Source of the DNA: Streptomyces sp. TLI_053
Lineage (GTDB): Bacteria; Actinomycetota; Actinomycetes; Streptomycetales; Streptomycetaceae
Assembly: GCF_900105395.1 (NCBI RefSeq)
Contig: NZ_LT629775.1
Coordinates: forward strand, 9,327,501 to 9,391,500
DNA length: 64,000 bases
Direction of reading: 5' to 3'
The number at the start of each line of letters is the position of its first letter. The stretch's first letter is position 1. Shown here in pieces: positions 54,574 to 64,000 of the stretch. The position numbers and the translations under genes are program-made. A model generated the notes under the pieces. It had not been told where the DNA came from. It was given only the letters and a program-made list of their open reading frames with translations, and searched no databases.

Positions 54574-56115
54574 TCAGGCGAACAGCTCGACGAGCACTCG
54601 TCCGGTCCAGTCGCGGACGCAGGTGAGCGGCGGGGTGTCGACGGTGGAGCCGGAGTCGATGAAGTACTCCTGGCCGTCCGCGACGATGACAGCGTGGTCC
54701 AGCTCGTCGTCGGTGAGCTCGGTGAAGCCGAAACCGAGGCCCAGGCCGAGACCGGAGCCGGCGCCCCGGCCGGGGCCGAGGCCGAAACCCGGACCGAAGC
54801 CGAAGCCGAAACCGAAGCCGTATCCCATGGCCACGCCCATGGTGGGGCCGGACCCGGAGCCGTCCAGTGCGGCCCGGCACACCGTGCGGCGGTCCGGGGC
54901 CTCCTCGACCCGTCCGGTGGCGGTGAAGTACACCACCCGCGCGGCCTCGTCGACGCGCAGGATCCGCCGCACGTCCCACGGCCCGGAGGTTACCTGCCCG
55001 AGCGGCGCGCCGGTGTGCAGGTCGTACCGGTACAGGTGGCCCCGGCCGTCCCGCCGCGAGTACCAGAGCACCTCGTCGGTCAGTACCCGTACGACGGGCG
55101 GCTCGTGCGGCTGCGGGTTGGGCGGGTCGACCCGGGTGTCGCCGGTCTCGCCGGTCTCTTCGCCGGGATCGACGGTCTCGCTGAGCACGGTGGTGACCTC
55201 GCCGGTGGCCGGGTCCAGCCGGTGCAAGGAGAGAGTCCGTGGGTCGCGGGCGTGGGCGAGGTAGTACACCGCCGAGCCGTCCTCGGCCCACCACGCCCAC
55301 TCGGTGGTGATCGGCGGCAGCTGCGGCTCGGCCTGCGCGCGGACCGCTGCGCCGGTGCGGACGTCCAGGACGAGGAGTTCGGCCCGGGGTTCGGTCCCGC
55401 CCCCCGCGCAGGCGTGCCCTCTGGCGTGAACGGCGGGCGCACCGTCGTCGCCGGGCCGTGCCTCCACCGGGTGGGCCTGCCGGACGCCGCACCGGTCGAT
55501 CCGGTGCGTCAGCACCCGCGTCGAGTCGGGAGACCAGGCCACCGCGGGCGGCAGACCCGGCAGGCCGACCCGGTGCGGCAGGGTGGCGTCGGCGGTGCCG
55601 GCCGGGTCGGTGCCGTACTGGTACTCCGGCCCGCCGTCGGTGGTCAGCGCCCACTCGCGGCCGTCGGGCACCGAGCGTGCCCACAGGTCGTGTCCTCGCC
55701 GGGCCACCGTGACCTTCCCGTCGGGGGACAGCGCCTCCAGCGGGTCGCCCGGCGGTGTGAACTCGGCGGGCTCGCAGGTGTAGTCGTCGAGGCGGCAGCG
55801 CCAGTACCCACCGACGGCGGCGAACTCCACGGCGTTCCCGTTCGGTCTGACGGCCGTGAGCGGCAGCGCCTCGGGGCTGATCGGCCGCGCGGAGGCGGTG
55901 GCCAGTGCGGCGGCGAGCCGGGCGTGGTCGAAGGCCGGCTCGCACGTGCCCGCGGCCGGGTCGACCAGGACGAACCGGCGGCCGTGGTCGTGGCGGTCGC
56001 GGTCGCGGTCGCGGTCGCCGTCCAGCGCGTACCAGAACCGTGAGCCGCCGTCGATCCACAGCGGCCGGACCTGGTCGTGGACGACGGGTTCGCCGGGGGT
56101 GCCGGACTTCTGCAC
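54574..56115 (-). CDS. DPP-IV-like beta-propeller protein lacking the S9 peptidase domain
   Basis: A 513-residue protein matching the N-terminal propeller of S9B dipeptidyl-peptidase IV ('PLWIDGGSRFWYA', 'SPDGKVTVARRGHDLWAR', 'WSPDSTRVLTHRIDRCGVR', 'ITTEWAWWAEDGSAVYYL', 'VLWYSRRDGRGHLYRYDL'). Family enzymes are about 700 residues with a C-terminal GWSYGG catalytic domain; here the chain stops after 'DWTGRVLVELFA', so no catalytic Ser-Asp-His exists. A 32-residue Gly/Phe/Leu insertion (around residue 430) and a DRDRDR repeat near residue 36 are unusual. It is either a truncated relic or a propeller reused as a binding protein. AT-rich operator-like DNA lies upstream. Confidence 0.8.
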   Translation of the reverse strand: MQKSGTPGEPVVHDQVRPLWIDGGSRFWYALDGDRDRDRDRHDHGRRFVLVDPAAGTCEPAFDHARLAAALATASARPISPEALPLTAVRPNGNAVEFAAVGGYWRCRLDDYTCEPAEFTPPGDPLEALSPDGKVTVARRGHDLWARSVPDGREWALTTDGGPEYQYGTDPAGTADATLPHRVGLPGLPPAVAWSPDSTRVLTHRIDRCGVRQAHPVEARPGDDGAPAVHARGHACAGGGTEPRAELLVLDVRTGAAVRAQAEPQLPPITTEWAWWAEDGSAVYYLAHARDPRTLSLHRLDPATGEVTTVLSETVDPGEETGETGDTRVDPPNPQPHEPPVVRVLTDEVLWYSRRDGRGHLYRYDLHTGAPLGQVTSGPWDVRRILRVDEAARVVYFTATGRVEEAPDRRTVCRAALDGSGSGPTMGVAMGYGFGFGFGFGPGFGLGPGRGAGSGLGLGLGFGFTELTDDELDHAVIVADGQEYFIDSGSTVDTPPLTCVRDWTGRVLVELFA

Positions 56116-56173
56116 GGTGCTCTCCTGTGGTTTAAGATTTCTTCAATCAGAAACGCTACGTTGCCTTCGTGAT

Positions 56174-56197
56174 ATGAGCAACCATATGGTTCCTCAT
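56174..56197. promoter_or_regulatory. 24-bp palindromic operator candidate
   Basis: ATGAG-N-AACCATATGGTT-N-CTCAT (56174-56197) is an inverted repeat with one mismatched pair around a perfect 12-bp palindrome. The surrounding 56120-56300 is AT-richer than the window and contains TGCAACG-type motifs at 56230-56236 (inverted), 56253-56259 and 56273-56279 (inverted). It lies between the DPP-IV-like gene and the MarR-type pseudogene. Confidence 0.6.
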
Positions 56198-56334
56198 GAT
56201 CGCATTAAGGTAGGCAAATGCGCGTTGATCGTTGCAGTGGGCCGGAATTCATTGCAACGACGAGAAGTCCGGCGTTGCATTGAACGAGAAGTAGGCGCTG
56301 GGTTCGGTCTCTCGGGGAACACGCAGGGGCGGCT

Positions 56335-56775
56335 ATGCCGGGAAGCAGGCTCACTCAGCAGGAACGGCGGCTGATCGCACCGGGGCTGGCCGACGGCCTC
56401 GCGTACGCCGGGATCGCCAGGGGCCTCGACCGCCCGACCTCGATCGTCACCCGTGAGGTGATGCGCAACGGTGGCCCCACCGGCTACCGCGCCGACCGGG
56501 CCCACCGCGCCACCGAACGCCGGACCCGCCGCGCGGGCAGGACGGCGGTCACGAGGACGTCGGCGAGGGTCTCCTCGTACGCCCGGAGCGCTTCGAGGTC
56601 ACGGCCGCAGGCGGGCGGGTGCGGCTGCGGCCCCCGGGGCGCGACCCTGCCCCTGGCGGTCGCCCTTCTCGACACCCAGGGCCTTGTCCGCCGGGAACGC
56701 GGCGAACGCCGCCGCGAGCGCTGAACCGTCGACGACGACGTCCGGTACCGGACGATGACGGCGGCCGCCGGCGGA
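56335..56775 (+). pseudogene. GbsR/MarR-type regulator pseudogene with an internal inversion
   Basis: The first 66 codons read 'RLTQQERRLIAPGLADGLAY' and 'TREVMRNGGPTGYRADRAHR', as in actinomycete GbsR/MarR-like regulators. From about 56531 to 56640 the plus strand is nonsense, but the minus strand reads 'GRDLEALRAYEETLADVLVT', which I recall as the next segment of the same protein. The plus strand then resumes with 'QGLVRRERGERRRER', a TGA at 56722-56724 where a Tyr codon is expected, and 'TVDDDVRY' in frame. So part of the gene is inverted, the wHTH middle is deleted and a stop has arisen. Family details are from memory. Confidence 0.72.
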
Positions 56776-57153
56776 TCAGCGGCCGGCGGGTGGAATCCAC
56801 TCCGTCAGCCGGACCACGACGCCGTTGGGATCGGTGAGCTCCAGCAGCAGTTCGCCCCACGGCTCGCGGCGCAGCGGGACGGTGAGGTTGGCGCCCGCCC
56901 GCCGAAGCCGCTCGTACTCGGCGGCGATGCCGGTCACGGCGAACGACACCAGCGCACCGACCGCCCGCGGCCCGGGCGGCAGTTCGAGGTCCCGCTGCCG
57001 TAACAGCACGTCCGGGGCGGCATCGTCCCGGACGAGGACCACGGACTCCTCGTCCGCCAGCACCTCCCGGTAGCCGAGGTGCGTCGTGAAGAACCGGCTG
57101 GAGGAACCCGGATCGGTGATGCTCAGCACCACCGTGGAAGCGACGACATTCAT
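56776..57153 (-). CDS. VOC-family (glyoxalase/bleomycin-resistance-like) protein
   Basis: A 125-residue vicinal-oxygen-chelate protein with the paired beta-alpha-beta-beta-beta layout: 'VASTVVLSITDPGSSSRFF', 'FTTHLGYREVLADEE', 'AVGALVSFAVTGIAAEYER' and 'LLLELTDPNGVVVRLTEW'. The fold binds divalent metals or small toxins; activity is unassigned. ATG 57153 follows a G-rich stretch. It converges on the decayed MarR-type gene, whose tail ends right at its stop. Divergent from the Nudix gene. Confidence 0.88.
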   Translation of the reverse strand: MNVVASTVVLSITDPGSSSRFFTTHLGYREVLADEESVVLVRDDAAPDVLLRQRDLELPPGPRAVGALVSFAVTGIAAEYERLRRAGANLTVPLRREPWGELLLELTDPNGVVVRLTEWIPPAGR

Positions 57154-57501
57154 CGCGGTCTGTACCCCCCGACTGTGTGAACGGGCATGTCTGTACTGCT
57201 CCTTCGGCTGTCCGTGCTGCGAACGGACCAAGCATCCCGTCGTGCCGACGGCAGGAACAACGGCCGAAACCGCAACGATCGTTAACCCAGCGGTTGACGA
57301 ACCCGCGACCGGGTACGGCCCGCGAGCAGCCGCGGCCCGGAGCGGCCCCCGGCCCGGACCTCCTCGCGGGACACCTCGCCGCGGCGGCCCGCCGGGAGGT
57401 CCTGGCGGCCGTTCGCGGGGTATCGACCGTGCGGAGCGGCCGCGTGCGGATCGGTCGGTCCGGGCCGAATAGCCGCCACGACGGAAAGGACTCGCTGACC
57501 G
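57154..57501. other. Divergent region between the VOC and Nudix genes
   Basis: About 350 bp without a supportable gene. It contains the perfect palindrome AACGATCGTT (57274-57283) overlapping GTTAAC, and the sigma-B-like promoter at 57293-57316. Confidence 0.5.
57293..57316 (+). promoter_or_regulatory. Sigma-B-type promoter candidate
   Basis: GTTG (57293-57296), N14, then GGGTAC (57311-57316) fits the streptomycete SigB-group consensus GTTT-N14-16-GGGTAY with one mismatch. It faces the Nudix gene 185 bp downstream. The same TTGACG could alternatively serve a housekeeping promoter, but no -10 matches at 16-18 bp. Confidence 0.4.
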
Positions 57502-58206
57502 ATGAGTGCCGACTTCACCAGCGCGGATGCGATCATCACCACCCCCGCGGGCGAGATCCTGCTCCAGCTGAGGGACGACCTGCCCGACATCCGCTGGCCG
57601 GCCCACTGGGTCGTGCCCGGGGGCCACGCGGAGGCCGGGGAGACACCGTACGAGACCGCCCGGAGGGAACTCCGCGAGGAGACCGGACTGGACGTCGAGG
57701 CCCTGTTGCCCTTCGACCCCGTCCGGGCGGAGGGGGACACCGGCACCGCCCGCTACTTCCACGCGATCGTGGACGTCGACCCCACCCGGCTCGTCCTCGG
57801 CGAAGGCCAGGAACTGCGCCTGGTGCCGATCCCCGAGGTGCAGGCCATGAAGGTCCCGCCGAGCCTCAAGGACTACGTCCGGCAGCTGGAGGGCCATCTC
57901 CGGGTCGGGAAGCCCTGGGTGTGGGCGCAGATCGACCGCATCCACACTCGGCTGGCCGACCGCTGCTCGGTCTCCGGCGGGTCCGCCGTCGAGAGTGGGC
58001 TCCGTCTGCTGGCGGACGCCTGCGCGCAGGCGAGCGCGCTGGTGGCCGACGATCCGGACCCGGTGCGGACGGGAGAGCTCCGGACCAGGCTGTGCGAGGC
58101 GATCGTGGCCGGCATGGTCGCGCTGCGCGCGACGACCCCGGACGCGGCCACGGTCCTGTCGGACCACCTCGTCGAACGGGAACCGTCCGGCGGCGATCGC
58201 CGATAG
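57502..58206 (+). CDS. Nudix hydrolase with a C-terminal helical extension
   Basis: A 234-residue protein. Residues about 8-135 are a Nudix domain with a complete Nudix box (GHAEAGETPYETARRELREE then TG, i.e. G-x5-E-x7-REUxEExGU), needed to hydrolyse nucleoside diphosphate-X compounds. 'DIRWPAHWVVPGGHAEAG' precedes it. Residues 140-234 are helical and unassigned ('RLLADACAQASALVADD'), longer than a plain Nudix protein of about 150 residues. Possibly a house-cleaning enzyme; the substrate is not readable. A sigma-B-like promoter lies upstream. Confidence 0.9.
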   Translation: MSADFTSADAIITTPAGEILLQLRDDLPDIRWPAHWVVPGGHAEAGETPYETARRELREETGLDVEALLPFDPVRAEGDTGTARYFHAIVDVDPTRLVLGEGQELRLVPIPEVQAMKVPPSLKDYVRQLEGHLRVGKPWVWAQIDRIHTRLADRCSVSGGSAVESGLRLLADACAQASALVADDPDPVRTGELRTRLCEAIVAGMVALRATTPDAATVLSDHLVEREPSGGDRR

Positions 58207-58421
58207 CGGCCCGGGCCCCGGGGAACACGCACCGGGCGTCCCGGGGCGCACCCACCCGGACCCAGGGCGGTGTTGCCGGTCCGTCGCCGTGTGCCGTTGC
58301 GAGGTGTTGCGGGGCGCGCAACGGTTCCCGGCCCGGAGAGGATGCTTGCGGCCCGGTGTTCCGGCCGGGAGGTCGGACCCGCGGCGCGTGGCTGGGCGGG
58401 TCCTCGATGTCGGAGGTCCGG

Positions 58422-58631
58422 ATGCGGCGTTCGCTGCTGTCCATGAGATCGGCGCTGATCCTGCTGTCCGCGGTGCTCACCGGGATCGGCGCGGGGGTGC
58501 TGATGCGGCTCGCCGGGTCGCACGCCGCCGAGTGCGTCCTGTACGGGGCGGGGGCGTTCGGTCTCGCGGTGCCGTTCCTCGATCGTCTGGTCGCCGTCGA
58601 GGCCGAGGAACTTCCTGGAACACCGTCATGA
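58422..58631 (+). CDS. Small two-helix membrane protein coupled to the HTH-receiver gene
   Basis: A 69-residue protein with two hydrophobic segments ('ALILLSAVLTGIGAGVLM' and 'CVLYGAGAFGLAVPFL'), a basic N-terminus and an acidic tail. ATG 58422 is favoured by GGAGG 5 nt upstream (ATG 58407 is in frame). Its TGA overlaps the ATG of the HTH-receiver gene (ATGA), so the two are co-translated. Function unknown; it may anchor or sense for the downstream protein. Confidence 0.75.
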   Translation: MRRSLLSMRSALILLSAVLTGIGAGVLMRLAGSHAAECVLYGAGAFGLAVPFLDRLVAVEAEELPGTPS

Positions 58632-59848
58632 ACGGCCTCGGTGACGCAAGCATGGAGCAGCCGCCGGGGAGGGCGGCACGAGGTGGCCGGCCGCCGGGAG
58701 GCGGCCGGGCCGAAGGGGTGGGGATGAGCGGCCTTCAACCGCTGAGCGACAATCTGAACAGCGAGTGCCGGGCCCTGGCCCAGGCCCTGCGGGAGCTGTT
58801 CGCCGAGCTGGCGGTCTCGGTCCGCCGCTGCGCGGCACGGTGCTACGTGGATGCGGGCACGCTCTCCCGCTACCTGGCGGGCACCCGCGTCCCGCCGGCC
58901 GACTTCGTGGACGACTTCCTGCGCCACATCGAGGATGTCCGCGGGACCCGCGTCGAGCAGGCGGCACGGGAGCGCCTGCGGGTGCTGCGCATCGCGGCAG
59001 TGCGCACCAATGCCTCGATCGGCCAGGCCGTGCAGCAGCTGGAGGGGCAGCTGGAGGCCGCGGACCGGGAGGTCCGGCGCACCAGCGTCCGGGAGGAGGA
59101 GCTCGACCACGCCCTGGACGGCTGCCGCCACGCGATCGACGACCTGGACGAGCGGTTGACGGAGCTGGAGCAGCCGAGCGGGTCCGTCCGCCGGCCGGAG
59201 CCGCTCGACGCGGACCGCGAGGCGATCCTGGAGGAGCGCAACGTGCTCGCCCTCCACGTTGCCCGGCTCAGCACGGAGCTGGAGCGGACACGCCGGCGAG
59301 CGGCGTTCGCCGAGGCTCGCTGCGAGTTGCTGGAGCGCCAGCTGGAGGTGGTCGAGCGGCACCGGGGCGCCGTCCTGCCCGAGCCCGAACTCGTCCGCCT
59401 GGTCGACCCGTTGGAAGCCCCCGCGCTGGTCGCGGGCTTCCGGCCGAAGGTGCTCCTGGTCGATGACCAGCGCCCCAACCTCATGGCCCTCGAAGCCGTG
59501 CTCGACACCCACGGTCATGAGGTGGTCTCCGTCGCCTCGGGTCGGGAGGCGCTCAAGGCGCTGCTGGAGTCCGACGACTTCGCGGTGATCATCCTCGATG
59601 TCCAGATGCCCGGGATGGACGGCTACGAGACCGCCGCCCACATCAAGCGCCGCGCCCGCACCCGCGACATCCCGATCATCTTCCTCACCGCCGTCGGCAA
59701 CGACCCCGAGTACTCGATGCGGGGCTACGCCGCCGGCGCTGTCGACTTCATCGTCAAACCCTTCGACCCCTGGGCCCTGCGCGCCAAGGTCGCGGTGTTC
59801 GTGGAGATCTGCCTGGAGCGACGCGAGCACGCGCTCGGCCGCGACTGA
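58628..59848 (+). CDS. HTH-coiled-coil-receiver protein (atypical response regulator)
   Basis: A 406-residue protein with an inverted response-regulator layout. Residues about 45-105 form an XRE-like HTH ('RCAARCYVDAGTLSRYLAGT'), residues about 120-255 a long coiled coil rich in Arg/Glu, and residues about 275-395 a receiver with the acidic pair in 'LLVDDQRPN', phospho-Asp in 'VIILDVQMPGMDGYE', Thr in 'FLTAVGND' and Lys in 'DFIVKPFDPW'. Typical regulators have the receiver first. No kinase gene adjoins; the coupled small membrane protein may take part. ATG 58628 overlaps the previous stop; ATG 58724 is an alternative with a G-rich site. Confidence 0.85.
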   Translation: MNGLGDASMEQPPGRAARGGRPPGGGRAEGVGMSGLQPLSDNLNSECRALAQALRELFAELAVSVRRCAARCYVDAGTLSRYLAGTRVPPADFVDDFLRHIEDVRGTRVEQAARERLRVLRIAAVRTNASIGQAVQQLEGQLEAADREVRRTSVREEELDHALDGCRHAIDDLDERLTELEQPSGSVRRPEPLDADREAILEERNVLALHVARLSTELERTRRRAAFAEARCELLERQLEVVERHRGAVLPEPELVRLVDPLEAPALVAGFRPKVLLVDDQRPNLMALEAVLDTHGHEVVSVASGREALKALLESDDFAVIILDVQMPGMDGYETAAHIKRRARTRDIPIIFLTAVGNDPEYSMRGYAAGAVDFIVKPFDPWALRAKVAVFVEICLERREHALGRD

Positions 59849-59875
59849 CCCCACCGGGCGACCCGGCTCCGCCCC

Positions 59876-59934
59876 GTGACCCAAGTCACAGTCGAGGTCT
59901 TCCTGTTCGCACCGGCTCCGCCCGGCGCTAGGGT
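59876..59934 (+). promoter_or_regulatory. Promoter and inverted repeat before the adenylation gene
   Basis: TTCGCA (59906-59911) and TAGGGT (59929-59934) are spaced by exactly 17 bp, 134 bp before the ATG at 60068. A perfect inverted repeat GTGAC-N4-GTCAC (59876-59889) lies just upstream and could be an operator. Confidence 0.5.
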
Positions 59935-60067
59935 GAAAGGGCATGGGGGAATCAACAGCCGACCGTCGTCGGTTCTGTCGCCCGGTCCGCCCCGGAGCCC
60001 GATTCCCGTCTTCCCGCCTTGTGAATTCCCTGTCTGTTCAGTCGTGTTCGTCCGACATGGGGGCCTC

Positions 60068-62470
<2,403 letters not shown>

Positions 62471-62493
62471 CGCGGCGCAGGACGTGAAACAGG

Positions 62494-62542
62494 TCGGGCG
62501 GGTCGGTCCGGGAACACGATGTTCCCGGACCGACCCGCCCGA
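62494..62542. terminator. 22-bp perfect bidirectional hairpin
   Basis: Arms 62494-62515 and 62521-62542 pair perfectly with a 5-nt loop between the convergent adenylation and AfsR-like genes. AAACAG and CTGTTT outside the arms extend it with a bulge and give a short T-run on each side. Confidence 0.9.
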
Positions 62543-62569
62543 TTGCTGTTTCTGCCGGTAGAGCGGTCC

Positions 62570-62629
62570 GCGGTGCCCGCCACCGCAGTGCCCGCCACGG
62601 CAGTGCCCGCCACCGCAGCGCCCGCTACC
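62570..62629. repeat. Four 15-bp tandem repeats at the 3' end of the AfsR-like gene
   Basis: Units GCRGTGCCCGCCACC at 62570, 62585, 62600 and 62615. The AfsR-like stop codon (complement of 62625-62627) lies in the last unit. Confidence 0.85.
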
Positions 62630-64000
62630 GCGACCGTGCGTACGACCGCCGCTCGGCGCGGTTCCCCGCGCGCCCGGCCGCCGCCCCGGCCAGGTGCCGT
62701 TCGACCTCCGCGGCCCGCGGGTGCGCGATGTCGGTCAGGATCGAGTGCGCCCCGCGCCAGGCCCGCACCGCCTGTTCGGGCCGGCCGAGCCGCGAGTACG
62801 AGGTTCCCAGCCCGTCCAGCACCACCGCCTCGGCGTAGCGGTCGCCGGCCCGTCGGTACAGCAGCAGGGCCTGGCGCCGGTAGCCGACGGCCTCGGCGTC
62901 GCGGTCCAGCAGTTGGTGGAGCTCGCCCAGCCCGGCCAGCGCCTGCGCCTGCCCGTGCTCGTCGTCGAGGCCCCGGAAGGCCGCCAGCGCGTCGCGGTCG
63001 TGCGCGACGGCCTCGTCGAACCGCTCCAGTGCCCGGTAGGAGCGGGCCAGGTTGACCAGGCAGGTGGCCGCGCCGAGCCGGTTGCCCAGCTCGGCGAAGA
63101 TCACCCGGGCCTGCCGCCAGCACCGGACGGCCTCCTGGGGCCGGTCCAGCCGGTCGAGGGCGCTGCCCAGGCTGAGCAGCGCGGCGGCCTCGCCGTCCCG
63201 GTCCCGGTTGGCCCGGTGCAGTTCCAGGGCGCGCTCGTGGTGCCGGAGGGCCTCCTGGAACCGGCGGGTGAGCGCGTGGCAGTCGCCGAGCTCCGTGAGC
63301 ACCCGGGCGGCGAGTGCCGGGTCCGCCTCCGGACTGACCGTGGCCTGGGTGGTGCGCAGCACCGCCAGCAGGCTCGACGCCGGGCCGCGGGTGTGCAGGT
63401 ACCAGCTGAGCGAGAGCGCGAGCGCGGCGACCAGCGGTCCCAGGCCCTGTTCGGCCGCGCGGGCTAGCACCGCAGTGAGGTTGGCGCGCTCCGCGTCCAG
63501 CCAGGCCAGCGTCCGGTCGTGGTCCGGGAAGCGCAGGGCCGGCAGCACCGGCGGGGGCAGCGGCGGGGCGTAGCGGGGGCGGACCGCCGACGAGCGGGCG
63601 CGCAGCAGTTCGTCCGCCGCGCGGGCGGTGTGGCAGTACCACACCGTCAGCCGGTAGAGGGCCAGGCGGTCGGCGGCCCCGCCCTCCGCGAGTTCGGCGG
63701 CGAAGGCGTGCAGCAGGTCGTGCAGGCGGTACCGGGCCGGCGTGTCCTGGATCAACAGGTTCTCGTCGACCAGCAGTTCCAGCGTCTCGCGTGCGGCCGC
63801 GGGGTCGACGCCGGCCAGCGTGGCGATCGCCGGCGCGGTGTACTCGCGTCCCGGATGGACGGCCAGCAGCCGGAAGACCCGCCGGGCCTCCTCGGGCAGC
63901 CGACGGTAGGAGAGGTCGAGGCTGGCGCGCAGCGAGCGGCCGCCGGTGGTCAGGGCAGTGATGCCGCCGGGTCTCAGGTAGTCGACGAGGTCCGCGAGCC
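62625..64000 (-). CDS. AfsR/SARP-like NB-ARC-TPR regulator (N-terminus beyond window)
   Basis: The visible 458 residues are the C-terminal part of a large STAND-type regulator. They start inside the NB-ARC winged-helix region ('SLRASLDLSYRRLPEEARRV', 'FRLLAVHPGREYTAPAIATL', 'RYRLHDLLHAFAAELA'). They continue through a helical segment ('FPDHDRTLAWLDAERANLTA') and about six TPRs ('RVLTELGDCHALTRRFQEAL', 'AAALLSLGSALDRLDRPQEA', 'CLVNLARSYRALERFDEAV'). AfsR-like activators often sit in biosynthetic loci and have an N-terminal SARP DNA-binding domain, which cannot be seen here. It may regulate the convergent adenylation gene or a cluster outside the window. Confidence 0.9.
   Translation of the reverse strand, partial: LADLVDYLRPGGITALTTGGRSLRASLDLSYRRLPEEARRVFRLLAVHPGREYTAPAIATLAGVDPAAARETLELLVDENLLIQDTPARYRLHDLLHAFAAELAEGGAADRLALYRLTVWYCHTARAADELLRARSSAVRPRYAPPLPPPVLPALRFPDHDRTLAWLDAERANLTAVLARAAEQGLGPLVAALALSLSWYLHTRGPASSLLAVLRTTQATVSPEADPALAARVLTELGDCHALTRRFQEALRHHERALELHRANRDRDGEAAALLSLGSALDRLDRPQEAVRCWRQARVIFAELGNRLGAATCLVNLARSYRALERFDEAVAHDRDALAAFRGLDDEHGQAQALAGLGELHQLLDRDAEAVGYRRQALLLYRRAGDRYAEAVVLDGLGTSYSRLGRPEQAVRAWRGAHSILTDIAHPRAAEVERHLAGAAAGRAGNRAERRSYARSR

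Noticed and set aside
56335..56724. IS30-type transposase N-terminus suggested by 'RLTQQER'
   Set aside because: The following sequence matches the GbsR/MarR-type regulator pattern in order, including the C-terminal QGLVRRER; no transposase DDE motif or inverted ends are present.
58628..59848. Classical two-component response regulator with its own kinase
   Set aside because: No kinase gene adjoins and the domain order is reversed, so it is listed as atypical.

Overview
The window is high-GC DNA with strong G/C bias at third codon positions, frequent GTG and TTG starts, and families typical of the genus-group Streptomyces/Kitasatospora: stand-alone NRPS/PKS genes, a sigma-B-type partner-switching system with a HAMP-repeat hybrid kinase, an AfsR-like regulator, GC-rich hairpins without U-tracts and a Nur-type nickel box. 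The assignment to a streptomycete-like actinomycete is inference. No rRNA, tRNA, CRISPR array or intact insertion sequence was seen.

Region 1 (1-11556) is most of a small hybrid NRPS/PKS locus that runs off the left edge. It has a truncated type II thioesterase (minus) and, divergently, a carrier-ketosynthase-carrier protein without an acyltransferase, a second type II thioesterase, a stand-alone condensation-like protein and an FHA-like/HTH regulator. On the minus strand lies an adenylation-carrier protein, and divergent from it a carrier and a condensation domain that appear to be one gene split by a -1 shift in a C-run. An aldo/keto reductase with a TTG start closes the locus. All domains are scattered over separate polypeptides, so the line must work by protein-protein docking.

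Region 2 (11800-27160) is accessory. It holds a TetR/dienelactone-hydrolase divergon with two palindromic operators, remnants of a recombinase-like gene and of a gene upstream of an ArsN/PAT-like acetyltransferase, and an ankyrin/HEAT protein. It also has a GyrB-like ATPase with no TOPRIM domain, a barstar-tailed protein, a secreted TAP-type hydrolase, an Imm21-like immunity protein and a zinc-ribbon protein. The rest is a DUF1905 protein, a DUF4344 metallopeptidase, an XRE/MmyB regulator divergent from an amidohydrolase, and a low-affinity iron permease-like protein.

Region 3 (27162-37350), all on the minus strand, is a stress-signalling block: BrkB-like membrane protein, RsbW-like kinase, STAS antagonist, SigB/SigF-type sigma factor, a PAS/GAF/PP2C phosphatase and a giant HAMP-repeat hybrid histidine kinase. 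The last two resemble OsaC and OsaA.

Region 4 (37772-53400) carries a small hydrophobic protein, a phosphoesterase-MFS-propeller operon, a subtilisin with a LuxR-type regulator, L-serine dehydratase, a DUF4436 membrane protein, PpnP, a secreted protein, and a DUF4331-TPR pair divergent from a NicO-type Ni/Co transporter with a near-perfect Nur box between them.

Region 5 (53659-64000) has a LysR regulator, a DPP-IV-like propeller lacking its peptidase domain, and a MarR/GbsR-type pseudogene with an internally inverted segment beside an intact-looking palindrome. It continues with a VOC protein, a Nudix hydrolase, a two-TM protein coupled to an HTH/coiled-coil/receiver protein, a serine-type adenylation protein with half a condensation domain and no carrier, and, convergent to it, the C-terminal part of an AfsR-like NB-ARC/TPR regulator that leaves the window. 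A second biosynthetic locus may therefore begin near 60 kb.
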